Assembly: GCA_036873135.1 (NCBI GenBank)
Contig: JAPTYO010000010.1
Coordinates: 14,787,134-14,851,133, forward strand
Length of the DNA: 64,000 nt
Source: Clarkia xantiana subsp. parviflora
Lineage: Eukaryota > Streptophyta > Magnoliopsida > Myrtales > Onagraceae
Direction: 5' to 3'
Part shown: positions 11,473-29,385 of the stretch, piece after piece
Layout: the number at the start of each line of letters is the position of its first letter
How positions within the stretch are numbered: position 1 is the stretch's first letter
Translations under genes and position numbers: made by a program
The notes under the pieces: generated by a model
Database searches by the model: none
Seen by the model: the letters and a program-made list of their open reading frames with translations, nothing else
What the model was told of the DNA's origin: nothing

Positions 11473-14390
11473 CAGACGATAGCAAACACAGTCATGCTTA
11501 ACCATTAAATATCATAGAAGATTAGAAAGACGTTGAAGATTGATAATATGGTATAATACTTCAGTGTTTTATGCCTTAATTATAAATTTTGGGTTCGAGT
11601 TTAAGAATGAAAAAATATTTATTGCACACATTTTACTAATAATAGACTGACTTGGTACATATATATATTATTTTAGGGGCAAACACGTAGAACACTCCGT
11701 AAAAACAAAATAAAATTTGTAGATTAATTTTGAATAGTATCACATGTTGTAATTTCTTTTATTTACTAAAAAAATTTATATATCCTAATTGGGATACCTA
11801 TTTGGTAACTAACTTAGATTTTTGTCATGTCACCAACTAACATTTTAACTAGTTAACTTATTTTGTACATCCTTCATATATTACACATAAGTATTTTTCA
11901 TTCATTTATTAAATATCACATTTTTTTTCTACATGTATATTAGTTAAGCTTGGTTAGTATACTAATTCACATTCTTCATATTCATATTCTAATAGTTTTT
12001 GTGAGTTTTAATAATCTCGAATGTAGGTTCACTCTTATTATTCTTGATAAGTATAGATAAATTGCGCATACTAATTAGGATACATGTATAATATATTATC
12101 TAATCTATCTATTTATCTATCTATATCTATAATACTTTAAAAACTAAATAATAAACATTAAACCACTATACCACAAACCTTAAACCACTATATCATATAC
12201 CATCACTATACAAAAGTTATGTCATAATTAATTAATTAATATTATAAATTTAAATTAATATAAATCTAAGAGATTATTTTTTGGGTAAAATGAAAAATAG
12301 TTTAAAAGCTATATAATAAACGTTAAACCACTATACCATAAATGTTAAAACTGTTATACCATCAATCTTAAACCACTATATAATTTAAGTATATATGTAT
12401 TACATGAAAAGTCATTGAATATGGTGTGTGCAAATAATTTTTGTCTGAAACTCTGCAATATGGATCTTGAATTGAAGCTCATAAAATTACGAACGCAATC
12501 TAACTGATTGTGAATCAATCGGAGATTGTGATAAAAAAGTTATGGACGCTTTTTGTTAGTAGTGGAAAATTAACAAAAAAAAGGAGGAAGTGAATTTGTT
12601 TTCATCGTTTTTTAAATGATGATATTAATAGTGACATTAAAATAAAATAAAAATGTAAAAAAAAAAAAAAAAATGTCATGTGGCGGCATCACTCTCTCTC
12701 TCTCTGAAAGAAAAACTCATCATTGAAGGTATGCGGCTGAGTCTGTGCACTTGATTTCCACGGCCTTTCTCTTTCACACGTTTTTGTCTGCCCATGCCGA
12801 GCATCACTTTGTTGCGACGGTCATGGAGGAGCTATCACCATCCTTGATCCACCGAAGTTCGACCGTACCGGCATCAGAACACGTAGTTGCTTGTTCCCGT
12901 TCCACGGCGTTTCTACCCTTTTGTTGGTGACAACCGCCTTCATCTACATCGGGCTTGGTGTCTGGGAGTCAGTCTGGTCCACCGCCTTATGCGAAATCTC
13001 TCCCCAGTTTTCCATAACTTTTATCGACGACTCGGATCCAAATGAACTCTCTTTGGACCTCTTCCTTTATATCCAAAGAGTCAGCCGACCAAGATGCAGA
13101 GCACCCACTAACGCCTGCCGAAATGTACCACTCATCCGACTTATGTAGGTTCAGGTAATGTTGAAGGGAGGTGGGATCAGTGGCGTTATTTTCACTTCGG
13201 TGGCTAAGAGGAAGTGGTTTGAGATGGTGGGATTTGAGAGGAATATCAGGGCTTTTAAAGAGAAGAGGCAGTATAAGGGTACATCTCCGACCAATACAAT
13301 TTATGGTTTGTTCTTCCCTTATCTAATCTCTCTTAAACTATCATCTCATTTGCTCGTGATTGTGTCCATCGCTTCAAACTTAGATATCACCTTTTCTGGA
13401 ATACAATCATCAGCCATCTCTCTGTACTAGTCGAGGTTGTCGTTGGGCAACTACACCGCTCCAATTTTCAACCAACAATCTACATGTTTTGCAGTCACTA
13501 CTTGTGTGGATTCGTCGTGGTTTTTACTATGTTATGTCCTTGTAAAATTCTTATCTCAGAGAAGTGGGAATATCCTTTGGTACCCCGACGTGCTCCTTTA
13601 GGATGTTCATCGTTTTGGGTTGCTTTAGTAGTATGGCTTCTGGCCATGCCTACCTCGGAGGATTTCTCACTTATTTCACCTTCCCCGTGGGGTGGTGTTT
13701 GATGGTTACTTGGACTATGTGTGTTGTTGTTTTTTTTTTTTTTTGTTATCCCTACTGGTATTTTCCTCCATGTTTTACATTCTAATGCAGACAGAGCTTT
13801 CCTCTACGTACACGCTACTAACGTTGGTGTTCTGTTAGCGGTTTTGGTTTCAGTGGATCCTCCTGATTCACTTGTAAATAAACTAATTGCTATATTAGAA
13901 TTTACCACCACGGCCACGTCCCTACATAGTTTCGGGTTGTTTGTATCTTTTGGTATCGTATCTTTATATGTGATGTATGGTTTTGGCCTTTGCTGTTTAA
14001 ATTATTTTGTTTAGTTTTTGGTTTTTTGATTCTTAGCTTGAAGCATCTATCTTTTATGTTTCGAGAATTCGGTTTTTAAACCACTTGATCTGATGCTGGT
14101 TCAACTATTGTAAAATTGTACTTTTTGTTGTTCTGTAATATCATCATTTAAAAAAGATAACCGCTTTAATCCGATTTAAAATAAAAAATTAAAAAAAATT
14201 AATAATAAAATATAATATAAGTAGGCTGTTCTGCTGAAATGTTTGAAATCACAGAGGTAGAGTATTAGTTGGTTCACTAGTATTGCTTCGGCATAGTTCA
14301 TTGGTATCATCGATCCCTTAAATCGCAAACAAAACCCGAAGCTCTTTACTGGGCTGATCATCGGCTAAAGTATCAGTAGAACGTGAAACT
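11473..14390. other. Intergenic region with degenerate repeats and coding-like scraps
   Basis: At about 12120-12385 the motif TTAAACCACTATACCA recurs about six times in imperfect array. From 12690 on, a CT-rich stretch precedes more GC-balanced sequence with short plus-strand frames of 61-97 codons (12745-14014), one hydrophobic. I recognise no family in them. They could be a decayed captured gene or chance frames. The stretch just before 14391 is the promoter and 5' leader of the plastid-protein gene. Confidence 0.4.
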
Positions 14391-16477
14391 ATGAATTCCT
14401 GCTCTCCGGTTTCAACGACAAGCCCCAGAGCCCAGTTCTCCCAAGGTAATTGATTCATTTCGTGATGTTTGCCCTTGATCCTTCTGTTTTTGGCCCGCCT
14501 CCACTGCTCAGCATCGCTATTGCATCCATTGTTGCTAACTTTACCTAGGTTTATGATATAGTAAAGTCTTCGTCGAATAGCCGTTAATTGAATTCTATAA
14601 GCTGAAGAAACTCGTGGCGGGTTTAGATTTGCAATGAACGTATGTTTCTGGAGCTGTATTATGATGAGGATCGATTTTCTTGTTGTGCTGGTCTTCCATC
14701 AACATCAAAGAGTGATTAGAAAGCAACTGCATTTGTTGAATGGTTACCGCTTGCAGAGACAAAATTTGCAAGTTACATCCATGTTTTAGTATTAATTATA
14801 GCTAGATGCCGTTTTTAGATGAAGGAAAGCCTGTTTTGGATGCTTTTAATAAAGTTTTTTCTTTTTCTTTTTAAATGGATTTGTAGATGAGACTGCTTAT
14901 CTACTCAAGTAGTAATGCTTGAATACTCATATGGATGGCTATAACTTTTAGCCATTTTTATAAGCAGAGCTTAATTGCTTATTTATTGGATAGGCACTAA
15001 ATTGAAGCCACTGGATCAATTTTGCCAGAAATGTGGTTTCACTAGCTTGTCATTCGCTCCCAATCGGTCCGTTAACTGCACTTCAAAGAGACTCGTTGTG
15101 CAAGCTGCACATAGGTATCTTCTCTTTATCATTATCTGCATTTTACTTTACAGAAATAATGTAAGTCCAAATGGTTTATGTTGTTCGTAGATGGTGTGAA
15201 GAGATTAATTAAGATGACTGAACGATTTACCATTAACCATAGAGTAACTGCAAATATGTATGTATTAACAGAAATTTGAGCAGCTACATGTTTCTGCAGT
15301 TATTCTACACTTAATATTCCTGATGCAACAAAACATGGAAACCGGACACCTGTCAATTGTTGCTAAATGATGCTTGTAGAAATAACCTTTACTGTAAAGT
15401 ATGGATTAAAAAGAACATCGTGGTGTCGTGATTTTAGGCTCTTCCATTGGCTTAGTTGAAGAATGCAGTGACTAGAATTCATTTGTAGCAGTTCCTTATC
15501 CTAATATCTAATAAAATACTAGACTTTATCTTAGTTTCACTCATATCAGGTAGAGTCAATCAAGTAGTTATCTGAACCTTTACACTGTAAATTGAGTAAA
15601 GATTAAAACCTCACTTTGGTGGGGCATTTAGTTTAAAACACAAGGATGTAAGTGAGTTTTTGGTTTCTCAGAATTTCTTACAGGCTTTGATTTGAAATCT
15701 TCATGGGTGAAACTATTTCTATTGTCATTTCAGAAATGGAGAAGGGTCAGGCAGTTCAGGTTTATTTGTTGGTGGCTTTGTTCTTGGAGGACTTGTAGTT
15801 GGTGCTCTCGGCTGTGTTTATGCACCACAGGTGCCTCTCCTTGCTTTCCTATGCTCATTCCAGTTTCATCATCACCAAAATAAACATAACCATTTTCAAT
15901 TAAGAAGGTTTTTGTTGAATACGCAGATCAGCCAAGCTCTCACCGGCACCAACAAAAAGGAGCTAATGAAGAAACTGCCCAAATTCATCTTCGATGAAGA
16001 GAAGGCATTAGAGGTAAATACCGAGCGCTTGTACTTTCTAGTTTCTGCGCTTGATTATTCATCATGTGTCATGACACTACACTATTGGTAGTACATACCA
16101 AATTGTTAGCCGAACTTGTGGCCACTAGGTGAACTCTTTTTTACTACTTTTCAGTAACTGAACTAGCAAGCTCTGTCCAAAACTCTATTAACCTTGGATG
16201 AAAAATACATATGTGGCACCTTGACTAGATGACATACACTTATGGGTTGGTTTTTTGTGTGAGACTGGATAGAAAAATGAACGGAGCTAGTGTAATGTAT
16301 TACAAAAGAAGACTGCTTGATGTGTAGATTGGTTTTAATCATCTGCAGAAGACAAGGAAGGCGGTAGGCGAGAAGATTGCGCAGCTCAACTCCACCATAG
16401 ACGATATCTCGGCTCAGTTCCGCTCAGATGACTCCTCTCCTAATGGGGTCGCCGATGAGGTTGAAGCCACCATCTGA
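14391..16477 (+). CDS. Chloroplast envelope-type small membrane protein (At1g42960-like)
   Basis: Five coding exons join in frame with GT-AG introns: 14391-14445, 14994-15114, 15734-15830, 15927-16013, 16349-16477, giving 162 residues. The first about 58 residues are rich in Ser, Thr, Arg and Lys and end near RLVVQAAHR, a plausible plastid transit peptide. Then follows a glycine-rich hydrophobic segment [20 protein letters not shown] (about residues 66-85), likely one membrane span. The C-terminal half has [20 protein letters not shown] and a helical [15 protein letters not shown] region. It resembles the Arabidopsis protein described as lying in the chloroplast inner envelope; that comparison is from memory. 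No enzymatic function is suggested. The start is the first ATG giving an in-frame splice to exon 2. It converges with the GLR gene downstream. Confidence 0.88.
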
Positions 16478-17809
16478 AGAGGTTATACAGTAGCTAAGCT
16501 TCTAGAATTAAGAAAATTAAGTATGCATTCTATGGTTATGAATATTTATTTAGGAACACGATTTTGGTGCTGTCTGCAGTGTAAGTCATGCCTCATGCGT
16601 AGAGATTATATCGTTAACATCTCTAGTTCTAGTTCTGTAGGGCCCGTTGCAAACAAGTTGATCTGTTGGATTAATTAGAATATATTATGATTTTTTTATA
16701 AGAATGATATTATTATTATTAATCAAACAGCAAAAGAAAAGCAGAGGATAGTTAAGCCGTCATCAGATTAGTCTGGAAATCTGGTTTAAGAACCAAGTTG
16801 TAGAAACAAGTTAGACAGATGCATACAGCCACAAAACAAACAAACAGAAGACAAACAATAAACAGAAATGTCTTATAATCATCCAAAACAAAGCAATACA
16901 AAAAGGCAGACAAAGAAGTAGAGACGTTCTTAATGTGAAAAAATCTGATACAACAACAAGCTTGATCAAGAGTGAACCCAAAGAAACAACCTTGATCAAC
17001 AGCTAACAGAAAATGAACGCTAAAAAGCGTATGACGAGAAGGAAGTCATGTTTGAACAAAATGCAAAACATGAAACAAGGTATTAGGGAGAGCAATCTGA
17101 AAGAACACACATAAACCACTTATCAATCAACCAAATCCATATAAGGCAAATGAAAACGGTAAGGAAAGGATTCCTTTGTGGCAGACATGACCAATGGCCA
17201 GTCTACCATGTCCGAAGAACATCCTTAAATGATCCTAAAAAGACTATTGCTCTTTAGAAATCAATGCTCCTCTTCAGTGAGAAGAACTTTACAAAATGTG
17301 TGGTGGTTTCCAAAATGAAAGAGAAAAATCTTTAAGGTTAAATCGGTGAACAACAACAAAAAAATTAGCCATGTTCTACTTACTATCAAAAGGACGCCCA
17401 TTTTTTTGGATATAATTCAGGGAAGCAAGGAAGAGCATAAACCGTGTGTGAATGCAAGTATGGTGGAGTTTGGATTTTGGTGGAGTTCTTGAGCTTTCGA
17501 AAGAAAAATGCATAGCGGATGAATATAAGAGTTCGAACATTACATCGTAACAGGATGAGTCTAGAGTCACCACTACGATTTCATTCACACTTTTTAGACA
17601 AAATCCAAGGTAAGAGGCACCCTTTCATTCATTTCATGTCAGAACTTGTATTTCTCCACAATCGATGCCTTTTTCGCGGTAAGTAACCAAAATTATATTC
17701 TCTTGAGCTATTATAGACATTTGCACTGCAGATAGTATAGCTGTTATAAACATTAGAAGAAACAGAGGAGAAGGGTTGGGTAACTGACCAAGACTAAGTG
17801 TTAGTGTTG
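16478..17809. other. Convergent intergenic region between the plastid-protein and GLR genes
   Basis: It holds the 3' ends of two convergent genes, the plastid-protein gene from the left and the GLR gene from the right. In between only short frames (for example 62 and 70 codons on the minus strand) of no recognised family are seen. Confidence 0.5.
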
Positions 17810-22841
<5,032 letters not shown>

Positions 22842-25800
22842 ATTACTATCAATTCTCAATCACCCTTGAAACCGCATTAGAGACTAAACCAGCTCTAAAG
22901 GTGCCGTCTTTACGATATTAAACTGAATAAACCCTACTATTTCGTGAAATCGACGATCGATAATCCTCAATTAGGAGCGAAATAAAGACAGTACAGTTAA
23001 TAACCGCTAGCTTAGACGCTCAGCAACACATGGAGGAATTGGATTCTGTATTAACATCAGATTCCATGCTTTTCACTGAAAATGACAACCACGTCAAGTA
23101 AAGCACCATTTGAAGGAAACCCATCTCCAGAGCCAATCCTTGAACTTGAAGAGCAAACTGAAAAGGCAAAACACCCGATGGTTCACCAAAACAAAAGAGA
23201 CTATAAAAGGTCCTATCGTAAATGTACTGTATTATGAAGATAAGCCTCTCCTTTTGTGAGCCGAATAAGAAGAGAAGAGAGCAAACTAATGAATTAATTC
23301 ACGTGGAATTGGCGCAAAGGAGAAGGATTGGTATATTTTTTTATAATTTTTAATATATTTTTTTGGGTTTCGACTTTCGAGACTCGATTAGATTTGACGT
23401 GTCAGGACAATTTTAATGAAGATTGTCATTTTCCATCTAATTATTCACTCAATGTATGGCTCTATAGTTTTTTATTTTTCTCGTAAAATTTTCATCCACA
23501 TTAGTTAACATAAAAAAATAAACGGTGCAACAAAAATAAAAGTAGAGCTAGCATTATGGAGAAAGAAAAATTATGATTTCAAAATTAAGTTAAGTTTAAA
23601 TCCACAAGTAATATGTGCAACAGTTTACTACTTTATCCATTAATAAAATATCTCATGTTTGATTATTAAGAGTTTAAAATATTCTTAGTGCATAATATAA
23701 AAATGGAACAAATATGTTTTAAATGTTGTCATCTAAATCGTTGTTTAAAATACCCGTGAAAAAATAAAAAAAATGTTCAGTTATAAGGAAAATGGTTATG
23801 TACGAGTGTCAAATTTGAGCCACAATTTTTTTTATTAACCTAAAGTTTACTTTGAAAAAATAAAATAGTTAATTTATCCGAATAAGTTAATAGCGTATAC
23901 TCATCTAGTCATTTGACCTTGAGTAAGAAGAGTATACAACATCGTGTCCCATACATATGCCAAATATTATATAAAATATTATCGTGTAGTGGTTACTGAT
24001 TAGTCGTTACATGCATCATGCGTGTTGTCACATTGGTTGGTCTAATAATTTATACTTTCTTTGGCCAAAAAATTAATAATTTATACTTTCATAATTGATC
24101 TACTCTCTTTATTTGTTTATCCATTTTTATAAGATACATCCGTAACATGTGGGATATAATCCTAGTTTCATAGTTTGCATACGTATACCATCTATTTTGT
24201 AAGCAATACAGCAACACGATAATTGATGAATAATTTGACTTTATTGATGGTCATTTATGAATATAAATAAATTATTAAGTCAGATACTATTAATTTTTTT
24301 TTTCACGCGAACATACTACACATTTTATTGATGCAAATTAAAACTACAATATTAGAGCAGATAGGTACCGATGGTCCGATACTTAACAATCAATCCACGA
24401 TATACATCTTATTTTTAAATTGAATAGCAATTCAATTAGCGTATTTATACGTGTTATTTCAGACAAACTTTCAATCTTTTCAATATATAATATGAACAAA
24501 ATACTTGATAAAATTGATGATATTCACAATGCTCCAATCCACTTGATATGTTGGTAACATCCACGCCAGCAGCTATCTTCCTCACCAACCTTGTAAAAAA
24601 CGTCGTTTCCATCGATATTCTAATGATCAAACCACCCAAACAACCAATAACAGTCACGGAAGGTCTCTAAATGGGAAATTTCACACCTGATTTACAGATC
24701 TTAATTAGGTATACTCAATAAACTCTTAGATACATGTATTAAACTTTACTTCGCATAAATAGGGCCCAAATAAAATTGGTCGACTTTAAAAATTCATTTG
24801 GTGTTGACAATAAGTTGGATATATAGTCGCCGGAGACAAGAGTTCGCATAACGGGAAGATGAAAAGTCTCAAAACAAGAAGATGAAAAGTTCCAAGGCGG
24901 GAGGATAAAAAGGAAACCGCCGGATTCCTTCATTGTAAACCGTCGTCAAAAGATAAAAGCCTAACTACTAAAGAAAAACTTACTTGAGAGAACACTTATG
25001 CCGGATGCGGTCGTAAAGGACCATATCGGCAATTTGGGGTTGCGAATAAAACTAGACAGAGAGAGAGGAGAGCAACGACTAGATTAAGTAAAAACGATAG
25101 TATTCAAATAATAGATAATGTTATTAAACTTGACAATGTTAAAAGTTTTCCATTGAGATTAGATGGCTCTAATATGATGTCACTGATACCAACTAATACC
25201 AACCTATATGTTGGTTGTTTATTGAAAAAACAAAAACAAAAACAAATTGTGAATCTTAATGTTAATTCGATCATTTTATATCTTATTATCGATATTTATA
25301 TATGAAATTTTTTTAAAATATCCCTACCATATAAATAAAAAATATAAGTAGTCTCGGTTGAAAACTTTTTTATAAAAATGTTTCTTAATAATACTGAAAA
25401 CTCCGTTTGGCACTATGTAGTTAAAAACTCGTATTTAACTCGCAAAATCGCACGTTTTTACGATTTCACACTCAAAATCGAGTTGAGTCGCAAGTGAAGT
25501 CGGAATTATGTTGATTCGGATGGAAACGGAATTTTGAGACGTAGAATCGATAAAAACGTCGATTTTCTTCTGTTTCTGCGTTTCTAAAACTGAAGTGCCT
25601 ATCGGTTGTAAAATATGACGTGTCTACTTCTTCTACCCATTTCTAGACCTTATTGGAAGAATGGCCCAAATACAAGCAACAAAGTTATTAAATACTGTTT
25701 TTGCTATAATTAAATAATAAAACTGTGTTTGGCCGAAAAAAAATTGTGAAAATAATAATACTTAGTCATCATTTATTCTTAAAATAAAGTGTAAGATGTA

Positions 25801-26253
25801 ATTCACCGTTATACTTCCTTAAAGTTTAACGTTTGTTTTCAATTTTCATATAAAATATAGATTTTATATATTTAAATCAATTACTTAGCTAGGAGAAAAA
25901 AATTAACTAAAGAAAATAACAAGAAATATGTTCCTACTTGTCATATATCATATAATATATATTAAAAATCCTACATATAATATGAAATATTGTATATATA
26001 TATAAAACACTATTAGTGGGCACATTTACAAATAATACATTTATTATATATATATATAAAAATACTAATTGACATGTTTCATAAAAACTACGTTTTTACG
26101 ACTCGAGTTTACGATCCGATTTTGTCTACTTTTTTCCGTCTCTACGTAGAAACTCGACTTTGACTACATAGGTTTGGCATAAACTTTTAACGCGGCTACC
26201 ATATTAATAGAGAACGTAGCTATTAAATTGAACTGGTATGATTAAAACAGTTA
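22842..26253. other. Upstream region of the GLR gene and intergenic DNA
   Basis: The first 450 bases are the presumed GLR 5' leader and promoter; I see no strong motif to single out. From about 23330 the sequence is AT-rich with only short frames. At about 25390-26180 the borders TTTGGCACTATGTAGTTAAA and ACTACATAGGTTTGGC are weakly inverted, which might mark an old element. Confidence 0.4.
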
Positions 26254-27084
26254 GGGGTGTTTGGATAGATGTAATATGAGATGCAATCTTACATTACGTT
26301 CCACATTACATCAACATTACGTCGTTTGATTTGCCAAACGACGTAATGTGCATTGTAATATAATGTAGTGTACATTATAATCTGAGGTTACATCCAAACT
26401 CCATTCGGCGTAATGTGAGATTACATCCAAAAACGGATGTAATGTGAGATTACGTCCAACATTATGAGTTATTTTAATATTATTTTTCTTAAATAGATAA
26501 AATACTTTGTTTTATATTTTTAGTTTATTATGGTAATATTATTAGCTTTTTATTTTTTATATACTTCACAACTAATTATTATAATAAAGAATAACGCAGA
26601 TAATATTCGTATAAAATGAGTAAAGTATTTTATGTTGTATTTTTTTATAAAAATTATCTTATAAAACTATATAAAATATTTTAAGTAATAGAATTTTAAT
26701 AATTTTGTGTATTGATTTAAATATTTAGTTTTAAGAGTTCATAAATGATTATAATACTAACAAAAAAACAAAAAGTTGAAAATGTTAGTTGTTATTAAAA
26801 TAAATATTTGTTTAAATATTTCATATATATCAAGATATAATATACTCTCATATAGATTAATATAATAATAATAAAGACGAATAAAAATGCACATTACAAA
26901 GCATACCAAACACTGTAATCTATCATTACACTCCATATTACAACATAATAAAAAACTGTAATCTATCATCACACTCCACATTACAACACAATTAAACACT
27001 GTAATGTAACATTATTACGTAGCTCACATTATTTGTAATATCACATTTCAAGTTATCTCACATTACATCCATCCAAACACCCCC
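26254..27084 (+). mobile_element. Tourist-like MITE, 831 bp (GGGGTGTTTGG family, complete)
   Basis: Ends GGGGTGTTTGGAT and ATCCAAACACCCCC, flanked by TTA on both sides (26251-26253 and 27085-27087). The subterminal regions are dense in CTCACATTACAT/ATGTAATGTGAG. The interior is AT-rich and shared with 43699-44441 and the truncated copy at 2470-2925. It fits PIF/Harbinger MITEs. Confidence 0.75.
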
Positions 27085-27174
27085 TTACATTCCAGTTCTG
27101 ACTCAATAAGTGATTTTTTTTAATCGTTAGTCATGCCGATTTTTATTGAAATAAGAACTATTACAACATACAAA

Positions 27175-27436
27175 TTAGAAAACAACCGCTCTGGGGGGGG
27201 GGGGGGGGGATTGGTTAACATCCAATTCCCGAACAAGTAGAGAAAGTACTAACATAACAACGAAAACAAAAAATAACATAGCAAGAACCAGAAATACAAC
27301 TGGCGGTACACAAGCTAGAATACCCCATGCAAATGATAGCAGCTTGACGATGAGGAATCCAACTGATACAGCAACACGTTCAGCCATCCAGAGACGAAAA
27401 GAACCTCCCTCAAGGGTGACATAGCTAACAGAAGAT
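27175..27436 (-). other. Possible terminal exon of an unidentified membrane protein
   Basis: After an acceptor-like TTCTGCAG, the minus strand stays open for about 86 codons to a stop. It encodes a soluble start (SYVTLEGGSFRLWMAERVAV) followed by two strongly hydrophobic stretches (around GFLIVKLLSFAWGILACV and FLVLAMLFFVFVVMLVLSLL), then RELDVNQ and a proline run coded by the 17-base G tract. I do not recognise the family and could not find upstream exons, so it may be a gene fragment. Chance hydrophobic frames in T-rich DNA are the alternative. Confidence 0.3.
27193..27209. repeat. 17-base poly-G tract
   Basis: Uninterrupted G run on the plus strand, rare in AT-rich plant DNA. It is prone to length error in sequencing. 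Confidence 0.9.
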
Positions 27437-28518
27437 CTGCAGAACAAGTGATACCAGACATGAACCATAATAAATCTGAAACACAAACAACTCCATAAAC
27501 ATACAAAGATGATTGAATGACCGATGTAGATATTTATAATTGGTAGTTCATGGGCGAAACCAGACTACCTAAGTGCCCCTGTCTGTGGAACATCCGCGAA
27601 CGACTAACGCACGTAGGGGGTGCCGAAGAAATACTTTGTATTTCCGTTAGGAGAAAGTTTGATAAGATGCGACCACAGTCGTATCTTGGGTACCCCGAAG
27701 GGTAAATATCATGCAATGGTTTGTGTGATGAACGGAACGTTGGTTCTGACAAGATATGAGTCCAACTTGAAGGGGTAAGTGAATGGGGATTAGTGGGCTG
27801 GGCCACCATCAAAGTATAGGCGAGTTTAAGCTTGAAATGGTGAACAACATCCACATCGACACGTGGGGGAGCGAGGGCGACGGGCGAGGAGGTGATCCAT
27901 GGTGGTGCGTCGCGGCGAGTGGTGGCGCGTGAGATGGTGTGACGACGCGTGGGAGGGAGTGGGCTGTAGGTACGCGCACGGAGGTACTTGGTCAGTACCC
28001 GACCGACTCGCAGGGGGCGTTAATGGTGGTGAAATGCGTGGATGTGCGTGCGGTGGTGCGTGGTGGGGCTTTTGGTCGTGTGGGGAGGTGCGTGAAGGTG
28101 CGTGGTGGTGCGTGTAGGCGCCTGGTCAGCACGCGACCGACGCGTTCGGGAGAGGAGGTGATATTCGTCGGTGGGTGGGAAGACCCGACTTGGGATTGGT
28201 GAGGGTGAGTTTGTTGCTTGTGGTGGTGGTTGTAGGGGTATCGGGCAGTTCTTGTCCGCGCTTGGGGGTAGTGGTTGCGGCGAAAACGATGTGCGCTTCC
28301 AAGAAGATGTGAGGGGCTATGAGGGAGAAGGGGAGAAGCGGACTTCATGGTTTGGCGAGGCGGGGGTAGGGAGTGAAGTGAGACGAGGATAAATAAGATC
28401 ATTCGTTGTGGTAGGGCTTCCAACTTTAGCTTCGACTTAGGTGTTGGTTGGAGAATGAGTTCCATAATCATGACCGAGTTCGCATTTGACATTGACTTCC
28501 TTAGATTTTGTATTCTAA
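27437..28518. other. Intergenic region with G-rich strand-biased block
   Basis: From about 27860 to 28390 the plus strand is strongly G over C, with recurring GGTGCGTG / GGTGGT and two related phrases (GTCAGTACCCGACCGACTCG and GTCAGCACGCGACCGACGCG). Frames on both strands are open only because stop codons are rare in this composition. I recognise no protein. Confidence 0.4.
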
Positions 28519-28935
28519 GAGCATCCACAATGGTTTTACATAAATTGTATTCTTTAAAGTTGCCACGTAGACATTTATGTACACTTTAAGTAATACGTAA
28601 ATTTAAGACACACGTAAAAAATATTTTCTCTGCAATCGTATTACTTAAACATATTCCTTATATATATTTTATTATTAAATTTTCCAACAACCACCAATAA
28701 GATATTAGCATTAATTATAAAATGAATTAATTTATAATAAAAAATTGGTTACGTAATACATAGTGCATTACTTAAATTTAAGGAATGCTTTAGGTAAAAA
28801 CATAAATTTACGTGTGGGTCCCATATTTAAGAAATGCTATGTAAAACCACTGTATATAGTTTTTGTTGCTTTACTTAAATAAACATGTAGGACCCACGTT
28901 TACGTAATCTTTACGTAATACCACTGTGGATGCTC
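28519..28935. mobile_element. Tourist-like MITE, 417 bp (copy 2)
   Basis: Ends GAGCATCCACAATGG and CACTGTGGATGCTC, flanked by TAA (28516-28518 and 28936-28938). Same length as the copy at 6318-6734 and nearly identical throughout. Confidence 0.78.
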
Positions 28936-29240
28936 TAAGGAGGTTTGAAATAGTGACATATAATGTTATCGAATTTTGCAAGTTGAAAACACAATCAACA
29001 AGTGAGGTTTGTCGATTAGATAGCCCAATTGATTAACTGGTTGGGCTCAGAGACCTCGGTTGAGGCCCAAATAAACTTAAATATTGAATGGAACAAATTA
29101 ACAACTTTGAAGGAGGTTAAGGAGAAGTTTTAAACTTAATAATATAGTTATTGCTCCGCCGTTTCGCGCCGCAAGCAACTAAGATTCACGCTGGTGGATA
29201 GTGGTGGTAAGGGCGAAAGTTCCGTTCAAGCCACACTAAG

Positions 29241-29260
29241 GTAAGCCCTAACCCTAGGCG
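29241..29260 (+). promoter_or_regulatory. Telo-box-like CCCTAACCCTAG at the start of the RRP41 leader intron
   Basis: An intron in the 5' leader appears to run from CTAAG/GTAAGCCC (29241) to TTTTGCAG (29334). Just inside it lies CCCTAACCCTAG. AAACCCTA-type telo-boxes are known near starts of plant ribosome-biogenesis and growth genes, which suits an RNA-processing subunit. The role here is inferred. Confidence 0.35.
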
Positions 29261-29385
29261 GAGCGCAGCAATACTATGCTGTCTGCTTACGTATATGTGA
29301 TATCCGGCTTTAACCTCATCAATTTCTTTTGCAGCTTAATTCAACACTTCCTCTACTGAAATCATCCATCTTTGCCTTTCAAGAG

